Origin: Alphaproteobacteria bacterium
Lineage (GTDB): Bacteria > Pseudomonadota > Alphaproteobacteria > Caulobacterales > Caulobacteraceae
Reading direction: 5' to 3'
DNA length: 36,498 bases
Assembly: GCA_028869395.1 (NCBI GenBank)
Contig: JAGWSE010000444.1
Location: 1-36,498 of the forward strand
Of the stretch, positions 1-7,392 are shown piece after piece (within the stretch, counting starts at the first letter, position 1; the number at the start of each line of letters is the position of its first letter). Both the position numbers and the translations under genes were made by a program. The notes below the pieces were generated by a model. The model was given only the letters and a program-made list of their open reading frames with translations, was not told the DNA's origin and did no database searches.

Positions 1-99
1 CACATCGTCAATCGACATCGCGGTGGCCTGATCGTGGAGAGCGCTGAAGGGCAGGGGACGACGTTCAGCGTCTACCTGCCTTCGGCTCCAGCCAGCTGA
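1..99 (+). CDS. phoR: PhoR-like sensor histidine kinase, C-terminal end only
   Basis: This is the last 32 codons of a sensor kinase whose start lies outside the window. The residues HIVNRHRGGL followed by GQGTTFSVYLP match the end of a HATPase_c domain, and the VKHIVNRHRG-type wording is typical of PhoR, the membrane kinase that phosphorylates PhoB when phosphate is low. The nearby phoU, phoB and pst genes support this. The gene runs convergently into the response regulator on the other strand and overlaps its 3' end by 28 bases. Another kinase of the same superfamily cannot be excluded from so short a fragment. Confidence 0.65.
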   Translation, partial: HIVNRHRGGLIVESAEGQGTTFSVYLPSAPAS

Positions 100-533
100 G
101 GCCTGCCTTGAGACCGAGATCCTCCGCCTCGCGGCGCGCCGAACACTTCGAGGCAGGCCGGCGCGGCCTTGGGCGCGTGGCCTGAAATCAGGGCGGCCGC
201 CGCGCGCACCACAGCATCCAGGCTCTCGACCGGGAAGGGCTTGGCAAGTAGCGCGACGGCGGCGTCGCGGTTCTCGCGCGCTTCGCAGACTTGGCCGGTG
301 ACGAAGATGGACGGGATGCCTGAGCGCCGGAGCGTTCGTGCCAACCGCACGCCATCGCCGCGGCCGGTCAGGTTGATGTCAACCAGGGCAAGGTCGGGAC
401 GCAGGTTCGCGGCCAGGTCTTCGGCATGCGCCGCGCTCGCGGCAGGGCCAACGACGTCATAGCCACGGTCGCGCAGTTCCCATTCCACCGAGGCCGCAAT
501 CAGCGGCTCATCCTCGACCACAAGGACGCGCAT
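72..533 (-). CDS. Single-domain response regulator (CheY-like receiver)
   Basis: A 153-residue stand-alone receiver domain. The acidic pocket is in VVEDEP near residues 5-10, the phospho-accepting aspartate is D52 in VDINLTG, the conserved Thr is near T79 and the Lys is K98 in LAKPFP. There is no output domain, only a low-complexity tail of about 35 residues. It probably relays phosphate to or from a partner kinase, but no partner is fixed by context: its neighbours are the PhoR-like kinase (convergent) and the divergent phoU-phoB unit. The start at 533 begins directly with the receiver fold; an upstream in-frame start would only add nine residues without homology. Confidence 0.85.
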   Translation of the reverse strand: MRVLVVEDEPLIAASVEWELRDRGYDVVGPAASAAHAEDLAANLRPDLALVDINLTGRGDGVRLARTLRRSGIPSIFVTGQVCEARENRDAAVALLAKPFPVESLDAVVRAAAALISGHAPKAAPACLEVFGAPRGGGSRSQGRPQLAGAEGR

Positions 534-618
534 GGGCAGCCCCCTCTCACAGCAGAGCAATCATTGGTAACACCCCGCCTTAAGCTCAAGGCTGTGGCGG
601 GCTGTCGCAGGCGGAAAT

Positions 619-643
619 AAAGCTTCAGCATTAGCTGAGCTTT
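619..643. repeat. Inverted repeat in the gap between the response regulator and phoU
   Basis: The gap 534-823 holds no gene that I can support. In it, AAAGCTTCAGC (619-629) and GCTGAGCTTT (634-643) form a hairpin with one bulged base and an ATTA loop. It stands in an A+T-rich patch that contrasts with the surrounding high-G+C sequence. It could be a terminator of an unseen transcript or an operator. Function unknown. Confidence 0.35.
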
Positions 644-823
644 CGGGGGTGTCTAGACCTCGGTTATGGTCAAGCTAGTTTCGTATTCGGCTTCCGTCAG
701 CGGTCATACGGTGCAGCTTATGTTTGTTGATGGACGCTGAGCGACTTTAATCGGTTCGCCCCCAGCCGCAAGTCATTGCCGCGCCGAACATTTGCGCGCT
801 GACCGCGACGACCAAGTTCCCGA

Positions 824-841
824 GTGTCACAAAAGTGTCAT
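824..841 (+). promoter_or_regulatory. Pho box upstream of phoU (copy 1)-phoB
   Basis: Two half-sites, GTGTCAC (824-830) and GTGTCAT (835-841), are separated by AAAA. This is the 7-4-7 layout of PhoB sites. It suggests that phoU1, phoB and perhaps plcP are autoregulated by PhoB. The site covers the first possible GTG (835) of the phoU reading frame, which argues that translation starts downstream. Confidence 0.75.
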
Positions 842-882
842 GGGGCGCAGCTAATTTCCCGGTCCTGAACAAGGTGCGCGCC

Positions 883-1614
883 GTGGCCCAGCCGATTCCC
901 AGAACGTCCTACGCTTCCGAGCTGCGCGCCCTCGTGGCCGAGGTCATCCGAATGGGCGGCCTGGCTGAAGCTCAGGTGGTCGACGCGGTGGATGCCGTGG
1001 TGCGCAGGGATGTACCGCTGGCGCAAGGCCTGATCGCGCGAGACCTGCGGCTCGACGACATGCAGGCCGCGATCGAGCGGCGGGCGCTCGCCCTCATCGC
1101 CGACCAAGGGCCTACCGACGAGGACCTGCGGCGCGCGGTCTCGACGTTCAAGCTCGCCATGAACCTGGAGCGCTGCGGAGATCTCGCCCGCAACATCGCG
1201 AAGCGGAGCCTTGTGCTCTCCGGTCAGGACCCGGTCCTGCACCTGATGCCCGCGATCGCCCGAATGGGCCGGTTGGTCGCTGCCCGCCTCCATACGGTGC
1301 TCGACGCCTACGCCGCCCAGGAGATGGACGCCGCCATGTCCGTCTGGCGGCGCGACGAAGAGGTGGACGAACATTACGAGAGCATCTTCCGCGAACTCCT
1401 GACCCTGATGGCCTCGGAGCCTGAGACCGTCGCTCCCGGCGCGCACCTGCTGTTCATCGCCAAGAACCTGGAGCGGATCGGCGACCACGCGACCAACATC
1501 GCCGAAATCCTGCACTTCCAGCTGACCGGCGAGGAGCTGAATCAGCCCCGTCCCAAGGTGAGCCTTCTCGAGGCCGAGGCGCCCCGACCCACGCTTGGAG
1601 ACGCAGCGCCGTGA
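883..1614 (+). CDS. phoU: Phosphate signalling regulator PhoU, copy 1
   Basis: A 243-residue PhoU, built from two repeats of a three-helix bundle. PhoU links the Pst transporter to PhoR and keeps the Pho regulon off when phosphate is plentiful. Both metal-binding repeats are visible: ERCGDLARNIAKR in the first half and ERIGDHATNIAE in the second. The start at GTG 883 is chosen because AAGG lies eight bases before it and because the upstream GTG at 835 is inside a Pho box; GTG 874 is an alternative. The stop overlaps the GTG start of phoB by four bases, so the two are translationally coupled. A second phoU sits behind pstB, so this copy, tied to phoB, may have a separate signalling role (inference). 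Confidence 0.9.
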   Translation: MAQPIPRTSYASELRALVAEVIRMGGLAEAQVVDAVDAVVRRDVPLAQGLIARDLRLDDMQAAIERRALALIADQGPTDEDLRRAVSTFKLAMNLERCGDLARNIAKRSLVLSGQDPVLHLMPAIARMGRLVAARLHTVLDAYAAQEMDAAMSVWRRDEEVDEHYESIFRELLTLMASEPETVAPGAHLLFIAKNLERIGDHATNIAEILHFQLTGEELNQPRPKVSLLEAEAPRPTLGDAAP

Positions 1615-2300
1615 AACCCTATCTGCTGGTGATCGAGGACGAGGAGGCGCTCGCCACACTCCTCGACTACAACCTCGACAAGGAAGGCTTCCGCGTAGAC
1701 CGCGCCGGCGACGGCGAGGAAGGGCTCCTGAAGATCGAGGAGGAGACGCCTGACCTCGTCCTGCTGGATTGGATGCTGCCGAAGGTCTCCGGCGTCGAGG
1801 TCTGCCGCCAGCTACGGGCGCGGCCTGAGACACGGCGGACGCCGATCCTCATGCTGACCGCCCGCGGCGAGGAGAGCGACAAGGTCCGCGGCCTCGACAC
1901 CGGCGCCGACGACTATGTGGTCAAGCCATTCGCCATGAGCGAGCTCACCGCCCGGATCCGCGCGCTCCTCAGGCGGACCCGCCCGGAGCTTGTCGACGAA
2001 CGGCTGGAGTACGGGGACATCGTCCTTGACCGCGCCTCCCGGCGCGTGATGCGCTCGGGCCGCAACGTCCATCTCGGCCCGACGGAGTTCCGGCTGCTCG
2101 ATTTCCTGATGCAGCGCCCTGGGCGCGTGTTCAGTCGCGAGCGCCTGATGGACGCGGTGTGGGGCCCGAACACCTATGTCGAGCTCAGGACCGTGGACGT
2201 CCACGTCGGGCGCCTGCGCAAGGCGTTGCGCGAAGGCGGGGCGGCCGACCCCATCCGCACGGTCCGTTCGGCGGGCTACTCGCTCGACCACCAGGCCTGA
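1611..2300 (+). CDS. phoB: Phosphate regulon response regulator PhoB
   Basis: A 229-residue OmpR/PhoB-type regulator. The N-terminal receiver has acidic residues in VIEDEE, the phospho-acceptor D53 in LLDWMLP and K105 in VVKPFA. The C-terminal winged-helix DNA-binding domain, from about residue 130, has the typical GPTEFRLLDFL, RERLMDAVWG and RTVDVHVGRLRKAL stretches. It starts with GTG inside the end of phoU. Phosphorylated by PhoR, it would bind the Pho boxes seen before phoU, the phosphatase gene, the porin and pstS. The match to PhoB is strong both by sequence and by context. Confidence 0.93.
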   Translation: MKPYLLVIEDEEALATLLDYNLDKEGFRVDRAGDGEEGLLKIEEETPDLVLLDWMLPKVSGVEVCRQLRARPETRRTPILMLTARGEESDKVRGLDTGADDYVVKPFAMSELTARIRALLRRTRPELVDERLEYGDIVLDRASRRVMRSGRNVHLGPTEFRLLDFLMQRPGRVFSRERLMDAVWGPNTYVELRTVDVHVGRLRKALREGGAADPIRTVRSAGYSLDHQA

Positions 2301-2301
2301 A

Positions 2302-2319
2302 CCGTCACGCCGGCGTCAC
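2302..2319 (+). promoter_or_regulatory. Pho box upstream of the PlcP-like phosphatase gene
   Basis: CCGTCAC (2302-2308) and GCGTCAC (2313-2319) are separated by four bases, the exact 11-bp period of PhoB half-sites. The site begins one base after the phoB stop codon and 38 bases before the ATG of the metallophosphatase gene. It would give that gene its own phosphate-starvation promoter in addition to read-through from phoB. Confidence 0.6.
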
Positions 2320-2356
2320 CGATTCAGCTGCTAGCTCGCGCTGTCGGGAGACCGTC

Positions 2357-3154
2357 ATGCCGCCCCTCTTTAGCTGCCGCACCGCCTTCATCTCCGACGT
2401 CCACCTCGGGACGCGCGGGTGTCAGGCCGACCGGCTCCTGGAGTTCATCCGGGTCCTGGATTGCGAGACGCTCTACCTCGTGGGCGACATCGTCGACGGC
2501 TGGAAGATGAAGTCCGGCTGGTATTGGCCGCAGGCGCACAACGACGTGGTCCAGAAGATCCTGCGGCTCGCGCGCAAGGGCGTCAGGGTCGTCTACATCC
2601 CCGGCAACCATGACGACCGGGTGCGCGACTTCTGCGGCGTGCATTTCGGCGGTCTCGTCGTGGCGCGCGATGCGATCCACGAGGCGGCGGACGGCCGCCG
2701 CTATCTGGTCACTCATGGCGACGAATTCGACGGGGTCATCCAGCACGCCAGGTGGCTGGCCTTCCTCGGCGACTGGGGATACCGCGCACTCCTAGGGGTA
2801 AACACTCACTTCAACCGCCTGCGCCATGCGCTCGGGCTCGGCTACTGGAGCCTTTCGGCCTACCTGAAGCATCGCGTGAAGAACGCGGTCCAGTTCATCG
2901 ACAACTTCGAGGCGGCCATGGCCGAAGAGGCGCGGCGTCGCGGCGTCGACGGGGTGATCTGCGGTCACATCCATCATGCCGAGATCCGCCAGATCGCCGG
3001 CGTCACCTATGTCAACGACGGGGACTGGGTGGAGAGCTGCACCGCGGTGATCGAGGGCTTCGACGGCGCACTCGAGATCGTCCGTTGGCATGAGGCCCGC
3101 GCCGGCTATGCCGAGGCTGGCGTCACGCTCGCCGCGGAGGCGCTTGCCGCGTGA
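2357..3154 (+). CDS. plcP: Calcineurin-like metallophosphoesterase (PlcP/LpxH-like)
   Basis: A 265-residue two-metal phosphoesterase of the UDP-2,3-diacylglucosamine hydrolase-like group (COG2908). All metal ligands are visible: D14 and H16 (SDVH), D44 (GDIVDGW), N84 and H85 (GNHDD), H120 (HGDEFD), and H204/H206 (GHIHH). Automatic annotation often calls such proteins LpxH. However, the Sinorhizobium PlcP phospholipase C belongs to this same group, is induced by phosphate starvation through PhoB, and frees phosphate head groups so that phosphorus-free lipids can replace phospholipids. Its position behind phoB and its own Pho box favour the PlcP role (inference). The ATG at 2357 has GGGAG seven bases upstream. 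No glycosyltransferase or betaine-lipid gene is adjacent. Confidence 0.75.
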   Translation: MPPLFSCRTAFISDVHLGTRGCQADRLLEFIRVLDCETLYLVGDIVDGWKMKSGWYWPQAHNDVVQKILRLARKGVRVVYIPGNHDDRVRDFCGVHFGGLVVARDAIHEAADGRRYLVTHGDEFDGVIQHARWLAFLGDWGYRALLGVNTHFNRLRHALGLGYWSLSAYLKHRVKNAVQFIDNFEAAMAEEARRRGVDGVICGHIHHAEIRQIAGVTYVNDGDWVESCTAVIEGFDGALEIVRWHEARAGYAEAGVTLAAEALAA

Positions 3155-3161
3155 AAGTAAA

Positions 3162-3188
3162 GGCCGCGGCCCTTCGGGGGCCGCGGCC
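3162..3188. terminator. Bidirectional terminator hairpin between plcP and the DUF2188-like gene
   Basis: GGCCGCGGCCC (3162-3172) pairs perfectly with GGGCCGCGGCC (3178-3188) around a five-base TTCGG loop. It lies eight bases after the phosphatase stop and 43 bases after the end of the convergent small gene, so it can serve both. No T-tract follows. Confidence 0.7.
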
Positions 3189-3231
3189 AGGATGCCCTGT
3201 GTACGGGGGGCTGGGTCTCGGACAGGGCGTT

Positions 3232-3498
3232 TCAGGCCGCCGCAGCGGGCTCCAGTTGCACGAGCGCGGCTCGGCCGCCGGGCGCCAGGGGGCGCGAGCG
3301 CAATCGGCCGCCCAGGCTGCCGTCGCGGAGGAATATGAGCACTTCGCAGCTCTCTCCCGCGCGGGCGAGCCGCTCGGCAAGCTGACGGGCGGCGCGCTCT
3401 GCGAGGGCTCCGCTCGCATAGATCACCGCCTTGTCCTGATCGTCGATCGAAAGCATCCAGCCGAAGTTGGCGGGGCGCACGGAAATGCTGCGGGTCAT
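3232..3498 (-). CDS. Small DUF2188-like protein
   Basis: An 88-residue soluble protein. A short beta segment with a conserved Trp (ANFGWMLSIDD) is followed by an Ala-rich helix (ALAERAARQLAERLARAG) and a closing strand ending in RDGSLGGRL. This pattern fits the DUF2188 family of small alpha/beta proteins of unknown function. The start at 3498 has GGGAG upstream; the reading frame stays open further 5' but without homology. It is convergent with the phosphatase gene and divergent from the porin. An imperfect FNR/FixK-like motif lies 132-145 bases upstream. Function unknown. Confidence 0.65.
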   Translation of the reverse strand: MTRSISVRPANFGWMLSIDDQDKAVIYASGALAERAARQLAERLARAGESCEVLIFLRDGSLGGRLRSRPLAPGGRAALVQLEPAAAA

Positions 3499-3629
3499 GG
3501 TGCTCTCCCGTTGGGGATCGGGATGGACGATAGGCGCCCCTTGTGTCGCCGCGATGACGAGAAAATTGCAGTCAGGGACCTTATGGCGCCGCTTCAAGGG
3601 CGGCCTCGCCACATATCGGGCGCCACTCC

Positions 3630-3643
3630 CTTGACCTGGCGCA
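3630..3643. promoter_or_regulatory. Possible FNR/FixK-like palindrome
   Basis: TTGACCTGGCGCAA resembles the TTGAC-N4-GTCAA sites of FNR/FixK regulators, with two mismatches in the right half. It lies upstream of the DUF2188-like gene on the minus strand and also upstream of the porin. Weak on its own. Confidence 0.25.
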
Positions 3644-3716
3644 AGGCGGGGGACCCCGCTCCTGTCTATGAGGCGCGCGTGCAACAGGCGATCGCAGGGG
3701 TGCGGTCGCCGGGCGG

Positions 3717-3734
3717 CTTACATCGAACTGTCAC
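3717..3734 (+). promoter_or_regulatory. Pho box upstream of the porin gene
   Basis: CTTACAT (3717-3723) and CTGTCAC (3728-3734) are separated by CGAA, the 7-4-7 arrangement of PhoB sites. A weaker third half-site, GCTTTGT (3739-3745), continues the 11-bp period. It sits 62 bases before the ATG and places the porin in the Pho regulon. Confidence 0.65.
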
Positions 3735-3795
3735 GCTAGCTTTGTAAGACGCCCCTGCGACGGCTCGCACCGGGCCGCGCTCGAAGGGGGTTTCA

Positions 3796-5136
3796 ATGAC
3801 CAAGAAGATGTCCCTGCTCGCGGGGGTGGCCGTGGGGGTCTTTCTCGCGGCCGGTACGGCGGCGCAGGCTGCGCCCAAGGCGCACAAGGTCCACAAGGCG
3901 CATCATGCGCACGCGATGAGCGCGGTCGAAGCCAAGCAGGCCGCCGAAATCGACCAGCTCAAGGCGCAGGTCGAGTCGCTCAGCGAGCGCCTGCTCGCCA
4001 CGGAGCAGCAGCAGCAGCAGGTGCAGCAGCAGGCCGCCGCGGCCCAGGCCGCCGCCCAGACCGCGCAGCAGCAGGTCGCCAACGAGGTCCAGACGATCCC
4101 GGGCGTGGTGAACACCGAAGTGGCGCGGGCCGTGCCGAAGCCGAAGCCCAGCTGGGCCGACAACACCGCCGTCAGCGGCCGGATGTATTTCGACCTGACG
4201 AACCTGGAGCAGAAGAAGGACGGGGCCAAGGTCGCCCCCTCCGGCGTCGGCTTCGACATCAAGCGCTTCTACATCGGGATCGACCACAAGTTTAACGACA
4301 CCTGGTCGGCCAATGTCACGACCGACGTGGCCTACGTCAGCAACGACGGCCTGACCCAGGTCTACATCAAGAAGGCTTATCTGCAGGCCAAGCTCTCCGA
4401 CGCGGCGATCATCCGCTTCGGCTCGGCCGACATGCCCTGGATTCCGTTCGTGGAAGACCAGTACGGCTATCGCTTCGTCGAGAACACGCTGATCGACCGC
4501 ACTCACTACGGCAACTCGGCCGACTGGGGCGTCTATGCCCTGGGCAACCTGCCGGGCGGCATCTTCAGCTACTCCGTCGCGGTGGTGAACGGCGCCGGCT
4601 ACAAGAACCCGGTGCGCTCGAAGGGCATGGACATCGAAGGCCGCGTCAGCGCCAAGTTCGACAATGTGACCCTCGCGGTCGGCGGCTACTCGGGCAAGCT
4701 CGGCAAGGACGTCCAGGGCGGACCTGCAACCCCGCACACCGCCAACCGCTTCGACGCGCTCGCGGTCTACGCGACCAAGAGGTACCGCATCGGCGCCGAA
4801 TATTTCGCCGCCGACAACTGGAACACCGTCTCCTCGACGCTCTCGGACAAGTCGGACGGCTATTCGCTGTTCGGCAACTTCAACTTCACGCCCGAAATCT
4901 CCGCCTTCGGACGCTGGGACTACGTGAAGCCGAGCAAGTCCCTCAACGGCAGCGAGAAGGACAACTACTTCAATGTCGGCGTGAACTGGGAGCCGGCGAA
5001 GATCGTCGACCTGGCGCTCGTCTACAAGCGCGACAAGGTCGACAACGGCCTGTTCTCGACGTCGAACGGCACGATCGGCGGCGTCAACCAGGGCGCCTAC
5101 GACGAGATCGGTCTCTGGGGTCAGCTTCGCTGGTAG
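3796..5136 (+). CDS. Phosphate-selective-type porin (OprO/OprP family)
   Basis: A 446-residue outer-membrane beta-barrel. Residues 1-25 form a Sec signal peptide cut after AAQA. A His/Lys-rich patch and a Gln-rich coiled coil (about residues 45-95, with the heptad-like QLKAQVESLSERL) come next, and the barrel runs from about residue 118. The barrel ends in GLWGQLRW, the terminal aromatic residue expected of porins recognised by the BAM machinery. The family includes OprO/OprP, trimeric channels for phosphate or polyphosphate. The upstream Pho box and the pst genes directly downstream support phosphate uptake as its role. Selectivity itself cannot be proved from sequence. Confidence 0.85.
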   Translation: MTKKMSLLAGVAVGVFLAAGTAAQAAPKAHKVHKAHHAHAMSAVEAKQAAEIDQLKAQVESLSERLLATEQQQQQVQQQAAAAQAAAQTAQQQVANEVQTIPGVVNTEVARAVPKPKPSWADNTAVSGRMYFDLTNLEQKKDGAKVAPSGVGFDIKRFYIGIDHKFNDTWSANVTTDVAYVSNDGLTQVYIKKAYLQAKLSDAAIIRFGSADMPWIPFVEDQYGYRFVENTLIDRTHYGNSADWGVYALGNLPGGIFSYSVAVVNGAGYKNPVRSKGMDIEGRVSAKFDNVTLAVGGYSGKLGKDVQGGPATPHTANRFDALAVYATKRYRIGAEYFAADNWNTVSSTLSDKSDGYSLFGNFNFTPEISAFGRWDYVKPSKSLNGSEKDNYFNVGVNWEPAKIVDLALVYKRDKVDNGLFSTSNGTIGGVNQGAYDEIGLWGQLRW

Positions 5137-5160
5137 GAGAGCCGAAGCCAGCGAGACGGA

Positions 5161-5186
5161 GAGCCCCCGGCGACGGGGGCTCTTTT
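5161..5186 (+). terminator. Rho-independent terminator after the porin gene
   Basis: GAGCCCCCG (5161-5169) pairs perfectly with CGGGGGCTC (5174-5182) around a GCGA loop and is followed by TTTT. It starts 24 bases after the porin stop codon and separates the porin transcript from the pst operon. Confidence 0.88.
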
Positions 5187-5250
5187 CGCATCCGCCTCCA
5201 GTGTGGTCGCCTCGGGTCCAGGGGTGTCCTCTGGCGGGGCGTCCGGCGTT

Positions 5251-5290
5251 GTGTCATCGAACCTTCGTAGAATTGTCACGGAACCGTCGT
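5251..5290 (+). promoter_or_regulatory. Tandem Pho boxes upstream of pstS
   Basis: Four consecutive half-sites lie at exact 11-bp spacing: GTGTCAT (5251-5257), CCTTCGT (5262-5268), TTGTCAC (5273-5279) and CCGTCGT (5284-5290). Each spacer is four bases ending in GAA. The first and third are close to consensus, the other two weaker. The array allows two PhoB dimers to bind side by side about 53 bases before the pstS start. Confidence 0.75.
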
Positions 5291-5342
5291 GCAGGGTCAG
5301 TAAGCCCTCACCCATCCGAGCCGCGGGAAACGGGAGACAGGA

Positions 5343-6404
5343 ATGTTGAAAAAGCTGGTCGTTGTACTTGCCGCCACCGCGGCGCTTGCCGGCTGCAGCA
5401 AGGGGACGCAGACGCAGCAGGCGCAGGGTCCGCAGATCTCCGGCGCCGGCGCCACCTTCCCCGCGCCGCTCTACGCCAAGTGGGCGGAAGCCGCCAAGGC
5501 GGCGACTGGGCTCACCCTGAATTATCAGCCCATCGGCTCCGGCGGGGGCATCAAGCAGATCGAGGCGAACACCGTCGCGTTCGGCGCCTCCGACAAGCCG
5601 CTGAAGCCGGACGAGCTCGAGAAGAACGGGCTCATGCAGTTCCCGACCGTCATGGGCGGCGTAGTGCCCGTGGCCAACCTGCCGGGGGTCAGCGCAGGTC
5701 AACTGAAGATCACCGGGCCAGTGCTCGCCGATATCTATCTTGGCAAGGTCAAGAAGTGGACAGATCCGGAGATCGCCCAGATCAACCCGGGTCTGAAGCT
5801 GCCCAACCTGCCGATCACCGTGGTGCACCGCTCCGACGGCTCTGGGACCACGTTCCTCTTCACCAGCTACCTGTCGGCGGTGAGCCCTGCCTGGGGAACC
5901 GTCGGCGCCTCCGACAGCGTGAGCTGGCCGACCGGCCTCGGCGGCAAGGGCAATGACGGCGTGGCCGCCATGACCAAGCAGACGACGGGGGCCATCGGCT
6001 ATGTCGAGTACGCCTACGCCAAGCAGAACGCGATGACCTACACGCTCCTGCAGAACAAGGACGGCAACTTCATCTCGCCGACCGCCGACAACTTCGCCGC
6101 GGCCGCCGCCGGCGCGGACTGGACGAAGGCGCCTGGCTTCTATCTGCTGCTCCTCAACCAGCCGGGCAAGAACGCGTGGCCGATCACTGGGGCCACCTTC
6201 ATCCTGATGCACCGCCAGCAGACCAACGCCGCTCAGGCGAAGGCCGTGCTGTCCTTCTTCGACTGGGCCTACAAGAACGGCGACTCCCAGGCCCAGGCGC
6301 TGGATTACGTGCCGCTGCCGGGCAGCGTGAAGACGCTGATCCGCCAGAGCTGGTCCGGCATTGTCGGACCTGACGGCAAGCCCGTCTACACGCCGGGTTC
6401 CTGA
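5343..6404 (+). CDS. pstS: Phosphate ABC transporter substrate-binding lipoprotein PstS
   Basis: A 353-residue periplasmic phosphate-binding protein. The N-terminus is a lipoprotein signal with lipobox LAGC (Cys18), so it is probably membrane-anchored. Phosphate-binding loops are visible as SGAGATFPAPLY near residue 33 and HRSDGSGTTFLF near residue 163. It delivers phosphate to PstC-PstA. It is the first gene of a five-gene operon driven by the tandem Pho boxes upstream; GGGAGACAGGA provides the ribosome binding site. Confidence 0.95.
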   Translation: MLKKLVVVLAATAALAGCSKGTQTQQAQGPQISGAGATFPAPLYAKWAEAAKAATGLTLNYQPIGSGGGIKQIEANTVAFGASDKPLKPDELEKNGLMQFPTVMGGVVPVANLPGVSAGQLKITGPVLADIYLGKVKKWTDPEIAQINPGLKLPNLPITVVHRSDGSGTTFLFTSYLSAVSPAWGTVGASDSVSWPTGLGGKGNDGVAAMTKQTTGAIGYVEYAYAKQNAMTYTLLQNKDGNFISPTADNFAAAAAGADWTKAPGFYLLLLNQPGKNAWPITGATFILMHRQQTNAAQAKAVLSFFDWAYKNGDSQAQALDYVPLPGSVKTLIRQSWSGIVGPDGKPVYTPGS

Positions 6405-6429
6405 GCGGGCTGGGCGGGGCAGGGGCGCT

Positions 6430-7392
6430 ATGACCGCGGCCGGTCTTACGGTTGAACGCGCGCCCCGCCCCAGGGCGCGGGGCGCGGTGTTCGACCGGGC
6501 GTTCGAGTACGCCTGCTTCGCCGCCGCGACCCTGCTGCTGAGCGCGCTTGGCGGGTTGATCTTCAGCCTGGCGATCGGAGGCTGGCCGGCGTTCGCGAAG
6601 TTCGGTCCGGCCTTCTTCGTCCGCTCCACCTGGAACCCGGTGACGGAGGTCTACGGCGCCTCGGGCGCCATCGTGGGGACCCTCGTGAGTTCCGGGTTGG
6701 CGCTGCTGCTGGCCCTGCCACTGGCGATGGGCGTGGCGATCTTCCTGGTGGAGCTTTGCCCCGCCTCCTTGCGGCGGCCGATCGGCACCGCGGTCGAGCT
6801 TCTCGCCGGCATCCCGTCCATCGTCTACGGAATGTGGGGCCTGTTCGTCTTCGCGCCCTGGTTCGGCAGGCATATCGAGGTGCCGGCCATGACCGCTGCG
6901 CCCCCCGGCAGCCTATGGGAGACGCTGACCACCGGCGTGCCGAACGGGACGGGCATACTGGCTGCGTCGGTGATCCTGGCGATCATGATCCTTCCCTTCA
7001 TCGCCGCCACCCTGCGCGAGCTGCTGCTCGCCATCCCGCCGGCGGTGCGCGAAAGCGCCTACGGACTGGGCTCCACGCGGTTCGAGGTGATCCGAAAGGT
7101 CAGCCTGCCCTATGTGCGGATCGGCGCGGTGGGCGCGATCATGCTGGGGCTGGGGCGGGCGCTTGGCGAGACCATGGCCGTGACCTTCATCATCGGCAAC
7201 GCTCACGGCTTCCCCACCTCAATCTTCGCCTCCGGCGCGACCATCGCCTCCACCATCGCCAACGAATTCGCCGAGGCCACCAGCGACATGCACACGGCGG
7301 CGCTGATCGCGCTCGGGCTCGTGCTTTTCGTGATCACCTTCGCGGTCCTGGCTCTGGCCCGCCTGATGATCGCTCGGGAGGCCGCGCGATGA
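6430..7392 (+). CDS. pstC: Phosphate ABC transporter permease PstC
   Basis: A 320-residue inner-membrane permease with six or so hydrophobic segments, the first near residues 28-52. The EAA-type cytoplasmic loop that contacts PstB is visible around VRESAYGLGSTRFEVIRKVSLP. Start 6430 is preferred because the longer frame starting at 6361 would overlap the 3' end of pstS by 44 bases and begins with non-hydrophobic, non-conserved residues. The stop overlaps the pstA start (ATGA). Confidence 0.93.
   Translation: MTAAGLTVERAPRPRARGAVFDRAFEYACFAAATLLLSALGGLIFSLAIGGWPAFAKFGPAFFVRSTWNPVTEVYGASGAIVGTLVSSGLALLLALPLAMGVAIFLVELCPASLRRPIGTAVELLAGIPSIVYGMWGLFVFAPWFGRHIEVPAMTAAPPGSLWETLTTGVPNGTGILAASVILAIMILPFIAATLRELLLAIPPAVRESAYGLGSTRFEVIRKVSLPYVRIGAVGAIMLGLGRALGETMAVTFIIGNAHGFPTSIFASGATIASTIANEFAEATSDMHTAALIALGLVLFVITFAVLALARLMIAREAAR

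Noticed and set aside
3990..4080. CAG-rich stretch in the porin gene as a mobile or regulatory repeat
   Set aside because: It simply encodes the Gln-rich coiled coil of the porin.
5121..6629. A 502-codon open frame on the minus strand over pstS
   Set aside because: It is antisense to pstS and its promoter, and is a composition artefact.
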